A stretch of 31,116 bases of DNA from a virus. Position numbers and translations under genes: made by a program. Under the pieces are notes generated by a model, which saw only the letters and a list, made by a program, of their open reading frames with translations, was not told the DNA's origin and did no database searches. This document shows, in pieces, positions 1 through 9,907 of this stretch. The first letter of the stretch is position 1; each line of letters begins with the position of its first letter. Location of the stretch: the IMG/VR virus record IMGVR_UViG_3300049810_000177, positions 1-31,116 of that record. One strand, 5' to 3'.

Positions 1-498
1 CTGAACACCATTTACTTCTTCGGTTAAAATCTGAATACCGTGAGTTTCGTTACTAGATAAACCATCACTGACAATCTGACCAACATCACGAACTAGGAAC
101 CAATCAAAGGCTACATCCCATTTTTGATAGGCATACCATCTTACATAGCCTCTATTTTGACCACCTATACTTCCTATTCTTCCGCCCTTGAAATTTATGG
201 TTTTCTCATCTTCAGATAGAGTAATATAATAATATGTTGGTCCAGTCCAATAGAGCTGTAACGTCTGGCCACCCTCCGGATCAGTATAATATCTTTGATA
301 GGTTTCCCAACCACCAGGCGGTTCTTGTGGGTTTTTAACAAACAAAAGGTCGTTGGACTGTAATGCGGAATCTAAAGTAATTTGAGTATCATTAGTTCCG
401 TAGTCCACTACGCGCAAGTTTCTTAAATTCTTATCAGTATCTGTTACAAGAAAAGTTCCACCAGCGTCAGTACCCTCTACCTTTAATCCATATGCCAT
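1..498 (-). CDS. Putative tail-fibre-associated protein, C-terminus cut by window edge
   Basis: The minus-strand frame opens with ATG at 498-496 (MAYGLKVEGTDAG) and stays open to base 1, giving 166 residues with no stop. It is rich in Tyr, Trp, Gly, Asn and Thr, with alternating polar and hydrophobic residues, and shows no signal peptide or membrane segment. This looks like a beta-structured virion protein. The start overlaps the stop of the 98-residue gene upstream (TAATG), so it is probably translationally coupled and is the last visible gene of the leftward tail operon. Both small proteins after the large fibre begin with M-x-x-G-(V/L)-x-V, hinting at a shared N-terminal fold. I do not recognise a family. 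A role at the fibre tip or as a fibre adaptor is inferred only from position. Confidence 0.75.
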   Translation of the reverse strand, partial: MAYGLKVEGTDAGGTFLVTDTDKNLRNLRVVDYGTNDTQITLDSALQSNDLLFVKNPQEPPGGWETYQRYYTDPEGGQTLQLYWTGPTYYYITLSEDEKTINFKGGRIGSIGGQNRGYVRWYAYQKWDVAFDWFLVRDVGQIVSDGLSSNETHGIQILTEEVNGVQ

Positions 499-794
499 TA
501 TCTAATCCTCACTGCGATTACCCATCCGGTCTGGGTGTTTCCCGATAAATTAAAACCTGTAGAGGTTCTATTGGTAACTGACACGCCCTCATAAGACGGA
601 ATCAAATTAAAATTAGTAGATTTGAATGTTATCAATACCTGAGAACTATCGTTCGCATCAGCACAAGTAAATGTCGGATTTGAGTTTGATGCTAAATCGA
701 AGTAGGCATAAACTTGAACATTAGTCTGTCTTTGGTTGCTTGACCAAACTACAGAGCCGGTAGTAGGATCATATACTTCTACACCTTGACTCAT
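498..794 (-). CDS. Small beta-rich putative tail protein (98 aa)
   Basis: This is a complete 98-residue protein starting MSQGVEVYDPTTG and ending IAVRIR. It alternates short polar turns with hydrophobic strands (for example GWVIAVRIR at the end) and has one Cys. It resembles the small proteins often found just after large tail fibres in marine T4-like phages, but I cannot name a family. Its ATG overlaps the stop of the 1322-residue fibre gene (ATGA) and its own TAA overlaps the next ATG, so it sits in a coupled fibre cassette. A fibre-tip, adaptor or fibre-chaperone role is inference from position only. Confidence 0.75.
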   Translation of the reverse strand: MSQGVEVYDPTTGSVVWSSNQRQTNVQVYAYFDLASNSNPTFTCADANDSSQVLITFKSTNFNLIPSYEGVSVTNRTSTGFNLSGNTQTGWVIAVRIR

Positions 795-3700
795 GACAGA
801 TCTCCTAATTTAACCCTTAGAATTCCCGCGCCATTACCACCGGCAGAATATACTTTTACTCCATCTTGACTAACTTCTGTTCGTTCTCCAGAAGTGCCTT
901 GTTTAGCTGAAAGTTTTCTGATTTCAACTTTATCTGCATCTAGTTCGCCCGTCGTAATCTTACCACCATCAATAGTGGTGATGCGGGAACTTTGGTCATC
1001 CATGTTAACCAACTCATCACTCAGATTCTCGAAAGTCACTAAACCATTGAATGAGAAATTCTTGAAAGGAGTGCTGAAGTGTAAGTTTCCGTTCTCGGTT
1101 GTTGCGTCACCTGTCGCTGTGCCGCCTCCGGCGGTATCTTCAAATGCCGTGAATCTGGCCGCCCAGAATGTTCCTTCAAGATTCGTATCGCCTGGTGGGT
1201 TAGCAGACCAGTCGTCGGTGAGATTTACAAAGACTCCATCGGTTCCTGAGTTCCCGCCAGCGCCCGCAAACGTGAATGAATTTGCAGAAGGTTTTGCTGG
1301 ACCATTTGTCGATCCATCAGCAACTTGATAATAAACATAACCAGACTCAAATCTAGGAGGAACTGTAACATCTCCAGAATCAGTTCCATCGAATACGACA
1401 GGAATGTTTTCTTCATCAACCTTCACTCCGCTGGTGTCTGGTACCCAAAGTTCTACATTTATGGAAGTAGTATTATCAGCAACATCCCATATCAATGTAC
1501 CGTCAGTTGCGCTTTCAACTACTGTATCAACATCATTAGTTTTTAATATTAATGTCGTTCCTGTAAGCGCGATTGCGGGCGCCAGTCCACCAGTATACTT
1601 AAATGCGGTAACAAAAAGTTGTGATGGTTCATGTTCAGTATTATTTGGATTAGACTTAATAACACTAGCACTGTTTATTAAACGATATACTGTAGCGGGT
1701 TGGCCGGGTGCAGCTGCTTTAATTTTAGTTAGAGTAAATACGGCAGATCTATTCAGGACAGTAAAGGTTAATGTAAATTCATCAACGTTTGCGCCGACGT
1801 GAGTTATTGATGTTGATAAATCTGCGGTTGTCCAATTTACATCATTAGGTCCGCTTCCTTGACTGACACCTTCAGAAAGTGATATGTCAATGGTTTCGTT
1901 CGAAAGGTCTATTGCATCATCACCGTTAAAGGCTTGCAAAGTGGTAAACGCACCAACGAGAGAATTGCTGTATAGAGTACCATCAAATTGTGCTGTAATA
2001 GAATGGTTTTCATTGCTCAAGTCCACAACAATACCAGAACCAGGCTGTCCATTTTCACCGTCAGAAGATACCTTAACTGGTTCCGACCAAGTCAGTGTCG
2101 CGTCTGTTCCGGTGAGACCTTTGGTTGTTGCCGTTGCGCGACACAACCATAGAGGATCTTTCGCATCGTTAGATTCTTGTGGGTCTTCTGACCAACCGTC
2201 CGTTATGTTTTGGTTTGTAAATACAACGACATCATCGGTAAAACTATATGTCGCACCGACTGGTCCCCACTCACCACTTCCGTCTGCTGCTGGTTTGACC
2301 GCACTTCTTTTATAAACAGATGCGGAGAAGGTCGAGTAACCATCCTCACCGTTGTTGTGATCTTCGTATGGTTCGGACCATGTGCCACCAACATCTATAG
2401 AGTCGTCGCCGTCGATAGCGAAAGTTTGTTCTACCGCCCAGACTTTTCCGTCTGGAACTAAGGTCGCCGGAATATCAGAAACATGATCATACCACCCAAC
2501 CGGAGGAGTTACTGAGTTAGGTGGGAATGAAGTGTTGCCTCCAACATTAGCACCTGACAGTTCTTGACTTGTGCCAGTCTTGGTGGTTCCTGCGAAGTTA
2601 ACAACACCTCCTGTTGGTGGAACTAAAGTGCCTCCATCACTGACCGGAACATCGTTTGTTCTCGTTACGATGACCGCCCTAAATGTCGATCGACCGTCTC
2701 GGCCCGAACCACCTGCGGTAGTTGCATCTGCGGTAGACCACTCAATATTACTATCGACATTATTGTCCGCTTCTGTCAATCCCAGAGTACTTGCGACACC
2801 AGAGGAGACGTATAGTGTTAAAGGGCCATCATTAGGATCTGGGTCTGGAACATTTCTATACCAACCAGTAGGCACAGTAAACGTCTTAGAACTAAAATCA
2901 AAAGTGCCATCCGAAGGTGGTTCGCCTGGATTAGTCGATGCCCACTGATAGACATTTAACTGAACAAAACTGAATCCGTCCTCTGCATCAATCGCATAGT
3001 TAAGAACTCGCTTGATATCTCCGAATGTTAGATCTCTATCTTCTCCAAGATACCCGATCAAACTCGCAGTGGTTGTTACTTCCCACAGATCCATCGGATC
3101 GTCTAGGTCTAGTTCTGGTGGCTCTTCATACCAAAATGGAAGGCCATCGATACCATTGACCGCATCGGTGTCGGGACCTATAGTTAAGAACTTGTCGTGA
3201 GTAAAACTATAAATTACATTATTGTTCGAAAAGTCAGTAGTCGGTCTAGTTGCGGAACGAGCGTATAGTGACTTTCGATATGTCGATACGCTATCTAAAA
3301 TACCTATTGTAGGTTCGCTCCAGTTTTCATCAACTGCTATGTCCGTTCCCGTATCACCTACGACACTGAACGCATAGACAGATGACCATACATCTCCAGC
3401 GGGTTCGCCCGAAGTTGGGTCCCATGTTGGGACTCCAGCATACCAAACGCCGGTGTTGCCGTCTGCGTCATCTAGTGGGGCGGGTATGTCCGGTGCAGTT
3501 TTACCAAAGACCTCTTCACCGAAGTTAAAGAAACCCCCCACTGGTTTTGGTGGTGCGGGAAGATCATCACCAATCGACCATCCAGCTGGTTTTTGAACTC
3601 TACGATAAACTGCCTTCTCGAAAATAGATCGACCATCTTGTCCATCTAGTCCAGTGCTTGTTTTCTGTGGATTGGACCAAGAGATGCTAGTATCTAATGT

Positions 3701-4759
3701 CACTCCTTCATCTAATCCGTTTGTAGTGGCGATGCCTGCGCTCACATACAAATCTCCCGCTTGAACGTCCACTGAAGGTGGAGTCAAGTACCAGTCATTT
3801 GGTGGAGTTAAAGGATTTTCTACTGAAGGATCAAAATCAAAAGATCCTCCGTCCGGTGCAAGAAGAACTGGCTCACTGCCGTCTTCTGGGGGTGACCATC
3901 TACGATAGATAGACAACTGTGCGTATGACTCACCGTTAGAGTTGACATCGATTAGACCAGCCAGTCTATATGGTTCTGACCAATCAGTTGCAGTGATAGT
4001 TCCCTGTTGCGATAGGTAATCTCTGAATAGGAAGTTACATGCCCATAGGTCATCGTCGCCAGTTGGGATAGTTCCTTCCCAATCCGATGGTGGAGTTAGT
4101 GTGGCTGTAGGGAAGTCGAACGTACCGCCACTAGGTGTCGTCGGTTGAGTTGGAGACCTCTGGTAGATTGTCGCTTGATAGAAAGAGGTTCCGTTTTCGC
4201 CTGGGTCAGTTGGACCACCACCGCCACCGCTGGCGTCTTCTAGGTTAGTCCACTTGGTTCCATCCCATTTTAGGACATGTCCGATCAACACTTGAGAACT
4301 AAACTGAACGTCACTCAAGTCGTCTAAGTCAGTCGGTATAGATGGTCTATTAGTTAGACTGTTATAGTCTCCATCAAAATCACTTGATCCAACATCACTC
4401 TTGTTCGCAAGTTCAATCCATTGTCCACCGTGCGCATAGTATGCGGCAGGCGGGTTGTGAACATGAGCGAACATACCATGATACGAAGATGCATCTGGCA
4501 ATTCCCCAAAAGTGGCATAGTTGTTACTGTAGGTAATTTTACCATTACCAATATCAAGGTCTGCGTCCTTTAAGAATGCGCGGATGGCTGACTCATCAAA
4601 GTGAGGGTTACCATTCAAGTGTTCCGTTATAAGGGCTATAACTTCGTCACGAGTTAGACCCGCATCTAGTAATTCGAAGTTCTCGTTGATCTTATCAAAC
4701 GCCGCGTTGATATTGTCCGCGAGGTTAATGATCTGTATTGTGTCGTCGCCGTGACTCAT
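791..4759 (-). CDS. Large modular tail fibre protein (1322 aa)
   Basis: A very long virion protein, probably a peripheral tail fibre. Residues 1-40 carry an attachment-like segment with the peptide DKINENFELL, which matches [10 protein letters not shown] near the start of the collagen-like protein in this window. Residues about 189-893 consist of seven degenerate units of 80-115 residues. Each starts (N/D)G-x-S-(Y/F), then an aromatic strand ending Y-x-R, a Pro-rich G-x-(F/Y)-(D/N)-F segment, a P-x-x-W, a LW/LY, and ends W-S-(E/N)-P or a degenerate form of it. An eighth weaker unit lies near 1140-1235 after a unique region (about 900-1120). The C-terminus has TTIDGGKITTGELDADKV (about 1271-1288), a peptide type seen near the distal end of lambda J-like host-specificity proteins. 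The start overlaps the preceding stop (ATGA). Receptor binding is inferred, not shown. Confidence 0.85.
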   Translation of the reverse strand: MSHGDDTIQIINLADNINAAFDKINENFELLDAGLTRDEVIALITEHLNGNPHFDESAIRAFLKDADLDIGNGKITYSNNYATFGELPDASSYHGMFAHVHNPPAAYYAHGGQWIELANKSDVGSSDFDGDYNSLTNRPSIPTDLDDLSDVQFSSQVLIGHVLKWDGTKWTNLEDASGGGGGPTDPGENGTSFYQATIYQRSPTQPTTPSGGTFDFPTATLTPPSDWEGTIPTGDDDLWACNFLFRDYLSQQGTITATDWSEPYRLAGLIDVNSNGESYAQLSIYRRWSPPEDGSEPVLLAPDGGSFDFDPSVENPLTPPNDWYLTPPSVDVQAGDLYVSAGIATTNGLDEGVTLDTSISWSNPQKTSTGLDGQDGRSIFEKAVYRRVQKPAGWSIGDDLPAPPKPVGGFFNFGEEVFGKTAPDIPAPLDDADGNTGVWYAGVPTWDPTSGEPAGDVWSSVYAFSVVGDTGTDIAVDENWSEPTIGILDSVSTYRKSLYARSATRPTTDFSNNNVIYSFTHDKFLTIGPDTDAVNGIDGLPFWYEEPPELDLDDPMDLWEVTTTASLIGYLGEDRDLTFGDIKRVLNYAIDAEDGFSFVQLNVYQWASTNPGEPPSDGTFDFSSKTFTVPTGWYRNVPDPDPNDGPLTLYVSSGVASTLGLTEADNNVDSNIEWSTADATTAGGSGRDGRSTFRAVIVTRTNDVPVSDGGTLVPPTGGVVNFAGTTKTGTSQELSGANVGGNTSFPPNSVTPPVGWYDHVSDIPATLVPDGKVWAVEQTFAIDGDDSIDVGGTWSEPYEDHNNGEDGYSTFSASVYKRSAVKPAADGSGEWGPVGATYSFTDDVVVFTNQNITDGWSEDPQESNDAKDPLWLCRATATTKGLTGTDATLTWSEPVKVSSDGENGQPGSGIVVDLSNENHSITAQFDGTLYSNSLVGAFTTLQAFNGDDAIDLSNETIDISLSEGVSQGSGPNDVNWTTADLSTSITHVGANVDEFTLTFTVLNRSAVFTLTKIKAAAPGQPATVYRLINSASVIKSNPNNTEHEPSQLFVTAFKYTGGLAPAIALTGTTLILKTNDVDTVVESATDGTLIWDVADNTTSINVELWVPDTSGVKVDEENIPVVFDGTDSGDVTVPPRFESGYVYYQVADGSTNGPAKPSANSFTFAGAGGNSGTDGVFVNLTDDWSANPPGDTNLEGTFWAARFTAFEDTAGGGTATGDATTENGNLHFSTPFKNFSFNGLVTFENLSDELVNMDDQSSRITTIDGGKITTGELDADKVEIRKLSAKQGTSGERTEVSQDGVKVYSAGGNGAGILRVKLGDLS
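2081..4195 (-). repeat. Seven tandem ~80-115-residue protein repeats in the tail fibre
   Basis: Protein-level tandem units begin near residues 189, 275, 384, 489, 603, 687 and 806 of the fibre. Shared landmarks are the opening DGxS(T/F)(F/Y), a Y-x-R strand, a Gly-x-(F/Y)-(D/N)-F turn, a Pro-Pro-x-x-W, a Leu-Trp or Leu-Tyr, and a closing W-S-E-P (degenerate in units 2, 4 and 5). The units are diverged at DNA level, so the array is old rather than freshly expanded. Confidence 0.7.
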
Positions 4760-4986
4760 TCGTTGTTCTCCACTAGAAGGGTAAGTAATTGTTTGATCTC
4801 AGACATCTCGTTCTTCAGAGTGGTTACCTCTTCCGTGAGTGAGTTCATTCTTTCCGTCTCTAGTCTCTTAGCCTCTTTTATTTTTCTCGCCTTTGCGATC
4901 TCTGCACGGTTGGTGTTTAGGATCGCCCCTGTCTGTTTGTCTCTTACTAGATTACTGTGTCCTTCGACCTTCTGGTATTTATTCAT
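4756..4986 (-). CDS. Small conserved structural-region protein (76 aa)
   Basis: A small protein starting MNKYQKVEGHSNLVRD, followed by TGAILNTN and then a charged helix (about 25-72) with heptad-like hydrophobic spacing, predicted as a coiled coil. The opening motif is, from memory, a recurrent small protein in marine T4-like structural clusters; its function is unknown to me. I prefer the ATG at 4986 because it overlaps the stop of the DUF4815 gene (TGATG). A GTG one codon upstream would add one Met. Its stop overlaps the ATG of the large fibre gene (ATGA), so it is coupled on both sides. A role as a fibre or DUF4815 assembly helper is only positional inference. Confidence 0.75.
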   Translation of the reverse strand: MNKYQKVEGHSNLVRDKQTGAILNTNRAEIAKARKIKEAKRLETERMNSLTEEVTTLKNEMSEIKQLLTLLVENNE

Positions 4987-7900
4987 CACGTTGCCAGTGC
5001 GATTACGCGTAAGTCACGAATGCGTGGTGACTTGGATGAGTTGTTTGATTTCATAACAACCTTGACTTGGAACGCATTAAATGGACTAGAGGTTTCCTGT
5101 GTGTACTCATACTCACGGAACACTGATATATTATCATCTGAAGGTACTTGACTATCGATAGGCATTTCTATCCAAGAGGCATTGACTAAAGAATCATCAT
5201 CAACAGAAGTTTTGATATAGACTTCAAACGTTGATCCTGTCGGTCTATTCGCACCGAAGACCACTTTCAGACCGACTGAACTTTCATCAATAGTTGTAGG
5301 TCTTGTGGTGTGTTGCGCTTCCGATTGGTCCCCGATAATATTCTCTAGAGCAAGCATAGAAACTCTTTGTAGATCTATCAAAGGAGAGACCCTGCTGTCT
5401 GAAGTCTGAAGAGACAAGATAAATTCAATACTGTGACTCTGTTTGTTATCTGTAGTTGCGATAACAGAAGGATGTGATCCTGTGTTGACTTCGTTTAGTA
5501 CAACATCTTGAGTGATATTTCTGTTATATGAGAGTCCACTTGAATTTGGATTACGACCATTCTCTCCATCCCCAGCATATGATGCACCCTTACATCTCTG
5601 TGATGTAGAAGACACAGATGTTCCGTTAGGCATGATAGAGGAAACTTGAGGAGTGAATTCGTCAAACATAACGTTCTGAGTCGCAATGACTGAATTACTG
5701 CCACCAACAGAAGTTGATGTAGCTGTAGTTGTCTGACCAGTTACGATAGTATACCCTGTAGAAGTCACGTTGTCAATAGTAAATGTTCCATTTAAGTCGA
5801 GACCACCTACTGAAGTAGATCCAGAGAATGTTACCTGATCAAATCTAGTGAAACCGTGACCTTCGTGTCTGACTAATACTCGATTAGAGCTTTCTGTTGT
5901 ACTAAATGGAGAATCTTCCAAAGATACAGAAGGTAGATCACTGTTGATTAAATGTACAGCACCGGACGCATCAAACTCTGCACGTTCCAGTTCAAACATC
6001 AAGTCCTTGGTCTGGTCTGGCGTCCATGTCGAACCACTCTGTGACATGAACAGAGAACCAAGTGAAGGTTGTTTTGATACCTTACCTTCGTTACCACCGA
6101 TGATAGTCTCGTAGGTCTGTGCTACATATACGTTATACTCAACCGACTCTGCAAGTAGGACAATCGCATACTCTTCCCCTGCGGTTAGATATACTGGTTC
6201 GTCAAACTCAACGGTCGTTCCGTTAGATCGGATACTTGCAATGTCTGTGTTAGGTGCGAGCGTGATGTCGTCTGGTTTGACAAACTTTACCGAGCCTGGT
6301 ACAATAGTAGTTGTAGGTATGCCATTTTCTACTGGTCGAATTTGAACCTGCATCGGAATCGTAGAGTCTTTGCTCTGTACGTAGACGCGTACCTTGGTTA
6401 GGAAAATTCCATTTGGGTTCTCTGCCGGATCAACGAAGAACGACTGTGCGAGTGGATCCTTACGACGACGAACTCTTTGTGGTATACGCGTGGTTCTAAT
6501 TGTGCGTTGGATAGACTCGATAGTTCCTGTTGATGTGTAAGGAGCGGTAGAGTTTGTCAACGACTCCGCAGCCTGTGTTCTTGTCAGTCTCGCATCTGAG
6601 GTATTTACGTTGATGTCTAAGATCTGGAAGTCTTGAGTTCCTGTACGGAATCTTAATGCGTCTGTGTTTGGAATTAAGAATTCGCCGACGACTTCACCTC
6701 TGTCGTTGGTTGTCAACTGACCTGATCCTACGATACCTGTCGCAGATGATTGGGACGATCCCACTTCGGAATCAGTTGTCGAGAACTCAACGAATGTGTT
6801 TGTTGGTCGACACCACGCAGAGACGTTTCGGTTACCGAAGTATGCCCACACTTTCGCGTTCGGACGAAGACCTTCTGCCTTGAATGATACTAGACGTGAT
6901 CGCATGAATGGAATGACTTCAACACCTGCGACACGTTCTCCAACGAACTCTTGAATTGAGCGAGCAAGAGGTGTCTGTGTCGACACGGTGTCTATCATTC
7001 TTTCGAATCGATTGCGTTGCGCTTGTCTGAAGTTACCAATGCCCCCAGGCGCGTTTTCCCATCTCCACAGGTCATTGAAACCTGTTTCAATTGGTGTGCG
7101 ACGTACAACGGTCTGCATAATTGGTGGCAGAGTCTGTGTCTCTACCCACTCATCACTTGATGGTGATAGTGTGATGTGACCTTCCTGTGTGATGACCGAG
7201 AACGGGTTAATGTTCATTGTACTCGTGGCCACGTCTTGTGTTATGAACGAGGCGTGAGTGTATGGTAGAGTTGCGTAGTCTCCAGTACGAGATGAACTTC
7301 CTTGCGATTCGTCATGCTTCAGTCTAACTAGATTCTCTCTGAATGATGGTTGTAGTTCTCCACTCGTGGTTTCAACCGACGCGCGATAGTCTACACTATT
7401 CACATCGGAGAAGTTAAACGAGGAGAAGTTGTCTGCAATGAATCCTGCTTTGGTTCTAGGGTTACCAGATGAATCTAATACATCCATTGATTGGGTACTA
7501 GACTCCAGTAAACTTAGAGTCGTCAATTCGTATAGACCTTCTAGTCTGTTCTCGATCTTAGCAATATCCTTCATGGTATATCGCTTATGGGATTGCTTCT
7601 CCATTGTAAGATCTGTTGAATTAAAAGTATATGCGTTAAGTCGATACACATATAGAGGTAAAGATCCTGTTGGGACCTCTGGTGGTCTAGGAGATACTGC
7701 TGGTTGACCCTGTATTACTTGTAGTTCTCCAAATCCTACATCACCGTAACTATCAACGACGTTAGCAACCAAAACATCAATACGAGGTAGATAGTACTCT
7801 ACTTCATTCAAAGTAAGGGAAGATGCATTCTGTGGTAAAGGCATCACCTTGAATGTCCCATTTGAATTTCTCGATGGACGGAAATCTATAACGTCACGTA

Positions 7901-9899
7901 GAGATTGCGTATTACCGTTAGACATAGTGTAAGATGGTATTTCATCGTAAGTCAACTGGCCTTCTGCTTCAGTTCCATATGATGCCGCAGAGAAGAAACC
8001 TCCGGTAGTAGAATGTTCGAAGTGTTTAAATCTAATAGAGACTTCAGCACCATCCGGTATAGTATTGCCTGGCTTTAAGTTAAATCTAACAAAGTCATAG
8101 AAGTTGTCGCGTTGACCGTTATCCATCTCATACATGAAGGTGATATCGGAAGACTGATTATTAACTGTTAGAAGTATATTTTCAATCTCATACCCATCTA
8201 CTACCTGAGACGAAATAAGATCGTATCCACTTGTTACACTGATAGTAGTTGATGTTAAAGTCTTACTCTTATTGCTAGGTTGTATTGTCTGATAATAAAG
8301 AATAGTGTATGTCGCGTTCGCATCAAGGTTCTCATAAGTTCCTGATAAGGTTGGGACAACATTCTCTTCAATGCCAACTCCATCTTTAGAAAGAATCCAG
8401 TTCTGAGTTTCGCGACCATCAAGGATAGAGATTGTATTATCATCTTCAGGAGACTCTCCTACCTTCACTACTTGTTGAGTGTAAGATATCTTGGTTACAG
8501 TACTTCCCACTGGACTCGATTGAGACAATGGAAATAAAAGATTGTTATCAGTAGTGCTGTATATCGTCGAACCTGAATCTGATTCACGTCTTAGTTTTAA
8601 TACGGACGACCCGTCTGGGGTAACCATTTCATGAACTTCACTGAAGGACACATCAACATTAGTGACCGTATTAAAAATGTATGCTCGGAAGCCAGATTGG
8701 TCTTCTTCAATACCACGTAAGAAAGTTGAACCCAAAACATTATTCGGATCACCGTCAGATCCAATTAGATCGAGTTTACCGAAGTTCGCAATATCACCCA
8801 GACCAGTTGTTCCAGAAAGATCTAGGTAAACCCAGTTACCGTATGATGCTGGAATATTATCTAGATCTAGTTTCTTTGAAGACTGTGCACGTGGTACATT
8901 TATTTCTGTGCGGCCGATATCTAATCGGTATCCGTCTACGTATGCTATACCTTCAGAGACATCTAGTATTAGTTCCTGATCATTCTTATCTTCGAAGACT
9001 GCGGTAAAGTCTTGTACAACATAATCACCGGATTCTTCTTTAGTGCGCTGTGCAAGCAACTTGTTGATACGGTTGTATCCATCGTGACTTGTGACCTCAC
9101 GAGTGATCTCGCCATTAAGGACACGAGCAACAAAAACAAAATTATTTTCGTTGGACTGTTCGCGAGTGGATGGTGTTAATATAATTTTGTAACGGTGTGC
9201 GCCTGGTGAAGTTTGATTTACAACGTCCCCTTGGTTGTCGTATAACTCCGGATCTTCACTCTCTGTGAAAACAACTTCTTCAATTTTGAAACCAATATCG
9301 ATTGGGGTAGATCTACCATCTGCGTCTAGGTAACTAGTCCCTTCCGGATCGATGATCATTTCACCACCAACCGCATGGACGAAGTGTCCTTGAACAAAGT
9401 AGTCACCGGAAGCAAAATATGCCCAAGTCGAAAGACCCGATGCCGCTACCTCTCCTGCCTCAAGGCGATCGCCTACAGCAAACCTTGGTGCGGTTTCACC
9501 ACCACCTGCACCCAGAGTGTCGGTGTATTGCACGTAGATAGTTTTGGATTCTACATCTACTGAAAGGACCTTTGCCTTAATACCACTCTCATCATGAGTG
9601 AGTGTCTGAATATCCGATGGTACTATACTGGTTTCGGTGAATCTAACGAACTCGACTTTATTGTCTACAGTGACGCCGCCTGGTTTAACTAACGCACCCT
9701 CTTTGAATACGTTACCACCAAATCGAGAGATCTCCTCTTGGATGATCGTCTGTAGTTCGATTAACTCTCGAGCTTGTAACGCACGACCAGAATTGAATAA
9801 GACACGATGATACCCATCATTCTCATCATAGTAGTCACGATAATTAATCTTAAATGTTGTGTCAGTTACTGGTTGTGGTTTGTTATCTTCGATTGCCAT
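4986..9899 (-). CDS. Giant DUF4815-type virion structural protein (1637 aa)
   Basis: The N-terminus matches the DUF4815 family of marine myovirus virion proteins: NYRDYYDENDGYHRVLF, then GRALQARELIELQTIIQEEI, then RFGGNVFKEGALVKPGG (about residues 19-75). The central part is beta-rich. Near residue 1147 the segment KDPLAQSFFVDP followed by GIFLTKVRVYVQSKD is a second hallmark of these proteins. The C-terminus ends PRIRDLRVIALAT. No membrane segment or enzyme motif is seen. It lies 8 bp after gp8 and is followed, with a 1-nt overlap, by a small protein and then the long fibre. That context fits a peripheral baseplate or fibre-attachment protein. The start has an AGGAT-type ribosome site just upstream (about 9905-9909). 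The family assignment is firm; the exact role in the virion is not known to me. Confidence 0.88.
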   Translation of the reverse strand: MAIEDNKPQPVTDTTFKINYRDYYDENDGYHRVLFNSGRALQARELIELQTIIQEEISRFGGNVFKEGALVKPGGVTVDNKVEFVRFTETSIVPSDIQTLTHDESGIKAKVLSVDVESKTIYVQYTDTLGAGGGETAPRFAVGDRLEAGEVAASGLSTWAYFASGDYFVQGHFVHAVGGEMIIDPEGTSYLDADGRSTPIDIGFKIEEVVFTESEDPELYDNQGDVVNQTSPGAHRYKIILTPSTREQSNENNFVFVARVLNGEITREVTSHDGYNRINKLLAQRTKEESGDYVVQDFTAVFEDKNDQELILDVSEGIAYVDGYRLDIGRTEINVPRAQSSKKLDLDNIPASYGNWVYLDLSGTTGLGDIANFGKLDLIGSDGDPNNVLGSTFLRGIEEDQSGFRAYIFNTVTNVDVSFSEVHEMVTPDGSSVLKLRRESDSGSTIYSTTDNNLLFPLSQSSPVGSTVTKISYTQQVVKVGESPEDDNTISILDGRETQNWILSKDGVGIEENVVPTLSGTYENLDANATYTILYYQTIQPSNKSKTLTSTTISVTSGYDLISSQVVDGYEIENILLTVNNQSSDITFMYEMDNGQRDNFYDFVRFNLKPGNTIPDGAEVSIRFKHFEHSTTGGFFSAASYGTEAEGQLTYDEIPSYTMSNGNTQSLRDVIDFRPSRNSNGTFKVMPLPQNASSLTLNEVEYYLPRIDVLVANVVDSYGDVGFGELQVIQGQPAVSPRPPEVPTGSLPLYVYRLNAYTFNSTDLTMEKQSHKRYTMKDIAKIENRLEGLYELTTLSLLESSTQSMDVLDSSGNPRTKAGFIADNFSSFNFSDVNSVDYRASVETTSGELQPSFRENLVRLKHDESQGSSSRTGDYATLPYTHASFITQDVATSTMNINPFSVITQEGHITLSPSSDEWVETQTLPPIMQTVVRRTPIETGFNDLWRWENAPGGIGNFRQAQRNRFERMIDTVSTQTPLARSIQEFVGERVAGVEVIPFMRSRLVSFKAEGLRPNAKVWAYFGNRNVSAWCRPTNTFVEFSTTDSEVGSSQSSATGIVGSGQLTTNDRGEVVGEFLIPNTDALRFRTGTQDFQILDINVNTSDARLTRTQAAESLTNSTAPYTSTGTIESIQRTIRTTRIPQRVRRRKDPLAQSFFVDPAENPNGIFLTKVRVYVQSKDSTIPMQVQIRPVENGIPTTTIVPGSVKFVKPDDITLAPNTDIASIRSNGTTVEFDEPVYLTAGEEYAIVLLAESVEYNVYVAQTYETIIGGNEGKVSKQPSLGSLFMSQSGSTWTPDQTKDLMFELERAEFDASGAVHLINSDLPSVSLEDSPFSTTESSNRVLVRHEGHGFTRFDQVTFSGSTSVGGLDLNGTFTIDNVTSTGYTIVTGQTTTATSTSVGGSNSVIATQNVMFDEFTPQVSSIMPNGTSVSSTSQRCKGASYAGDGENGRNPNSSGLSYNRNITQDVVLNEVNTGSHPSVIATTDNKQSHSIEFILSLQTSDSRVSPLIDLQRVSMLALENIIGDQSEAQHTTRPTTIDESSVGLKVVFGANRPTGSTFEVYIKTSVDDDSLVNASWIEMPIDSQVPSDDNISVFREYEYTQETSSPFNAFQVKVVMKSNNSSKSPRIRDLRVIALAT

Positions 9900-9907
9900 G
9901 ATTTATC

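Noticed and set aside
4976-4983. AATAAATA on the minus strand near the 76-residue gene
   Set aside because: It lies just inside the coding start of that gene, has one mismatch, and the gene is coupled to the upstream one.
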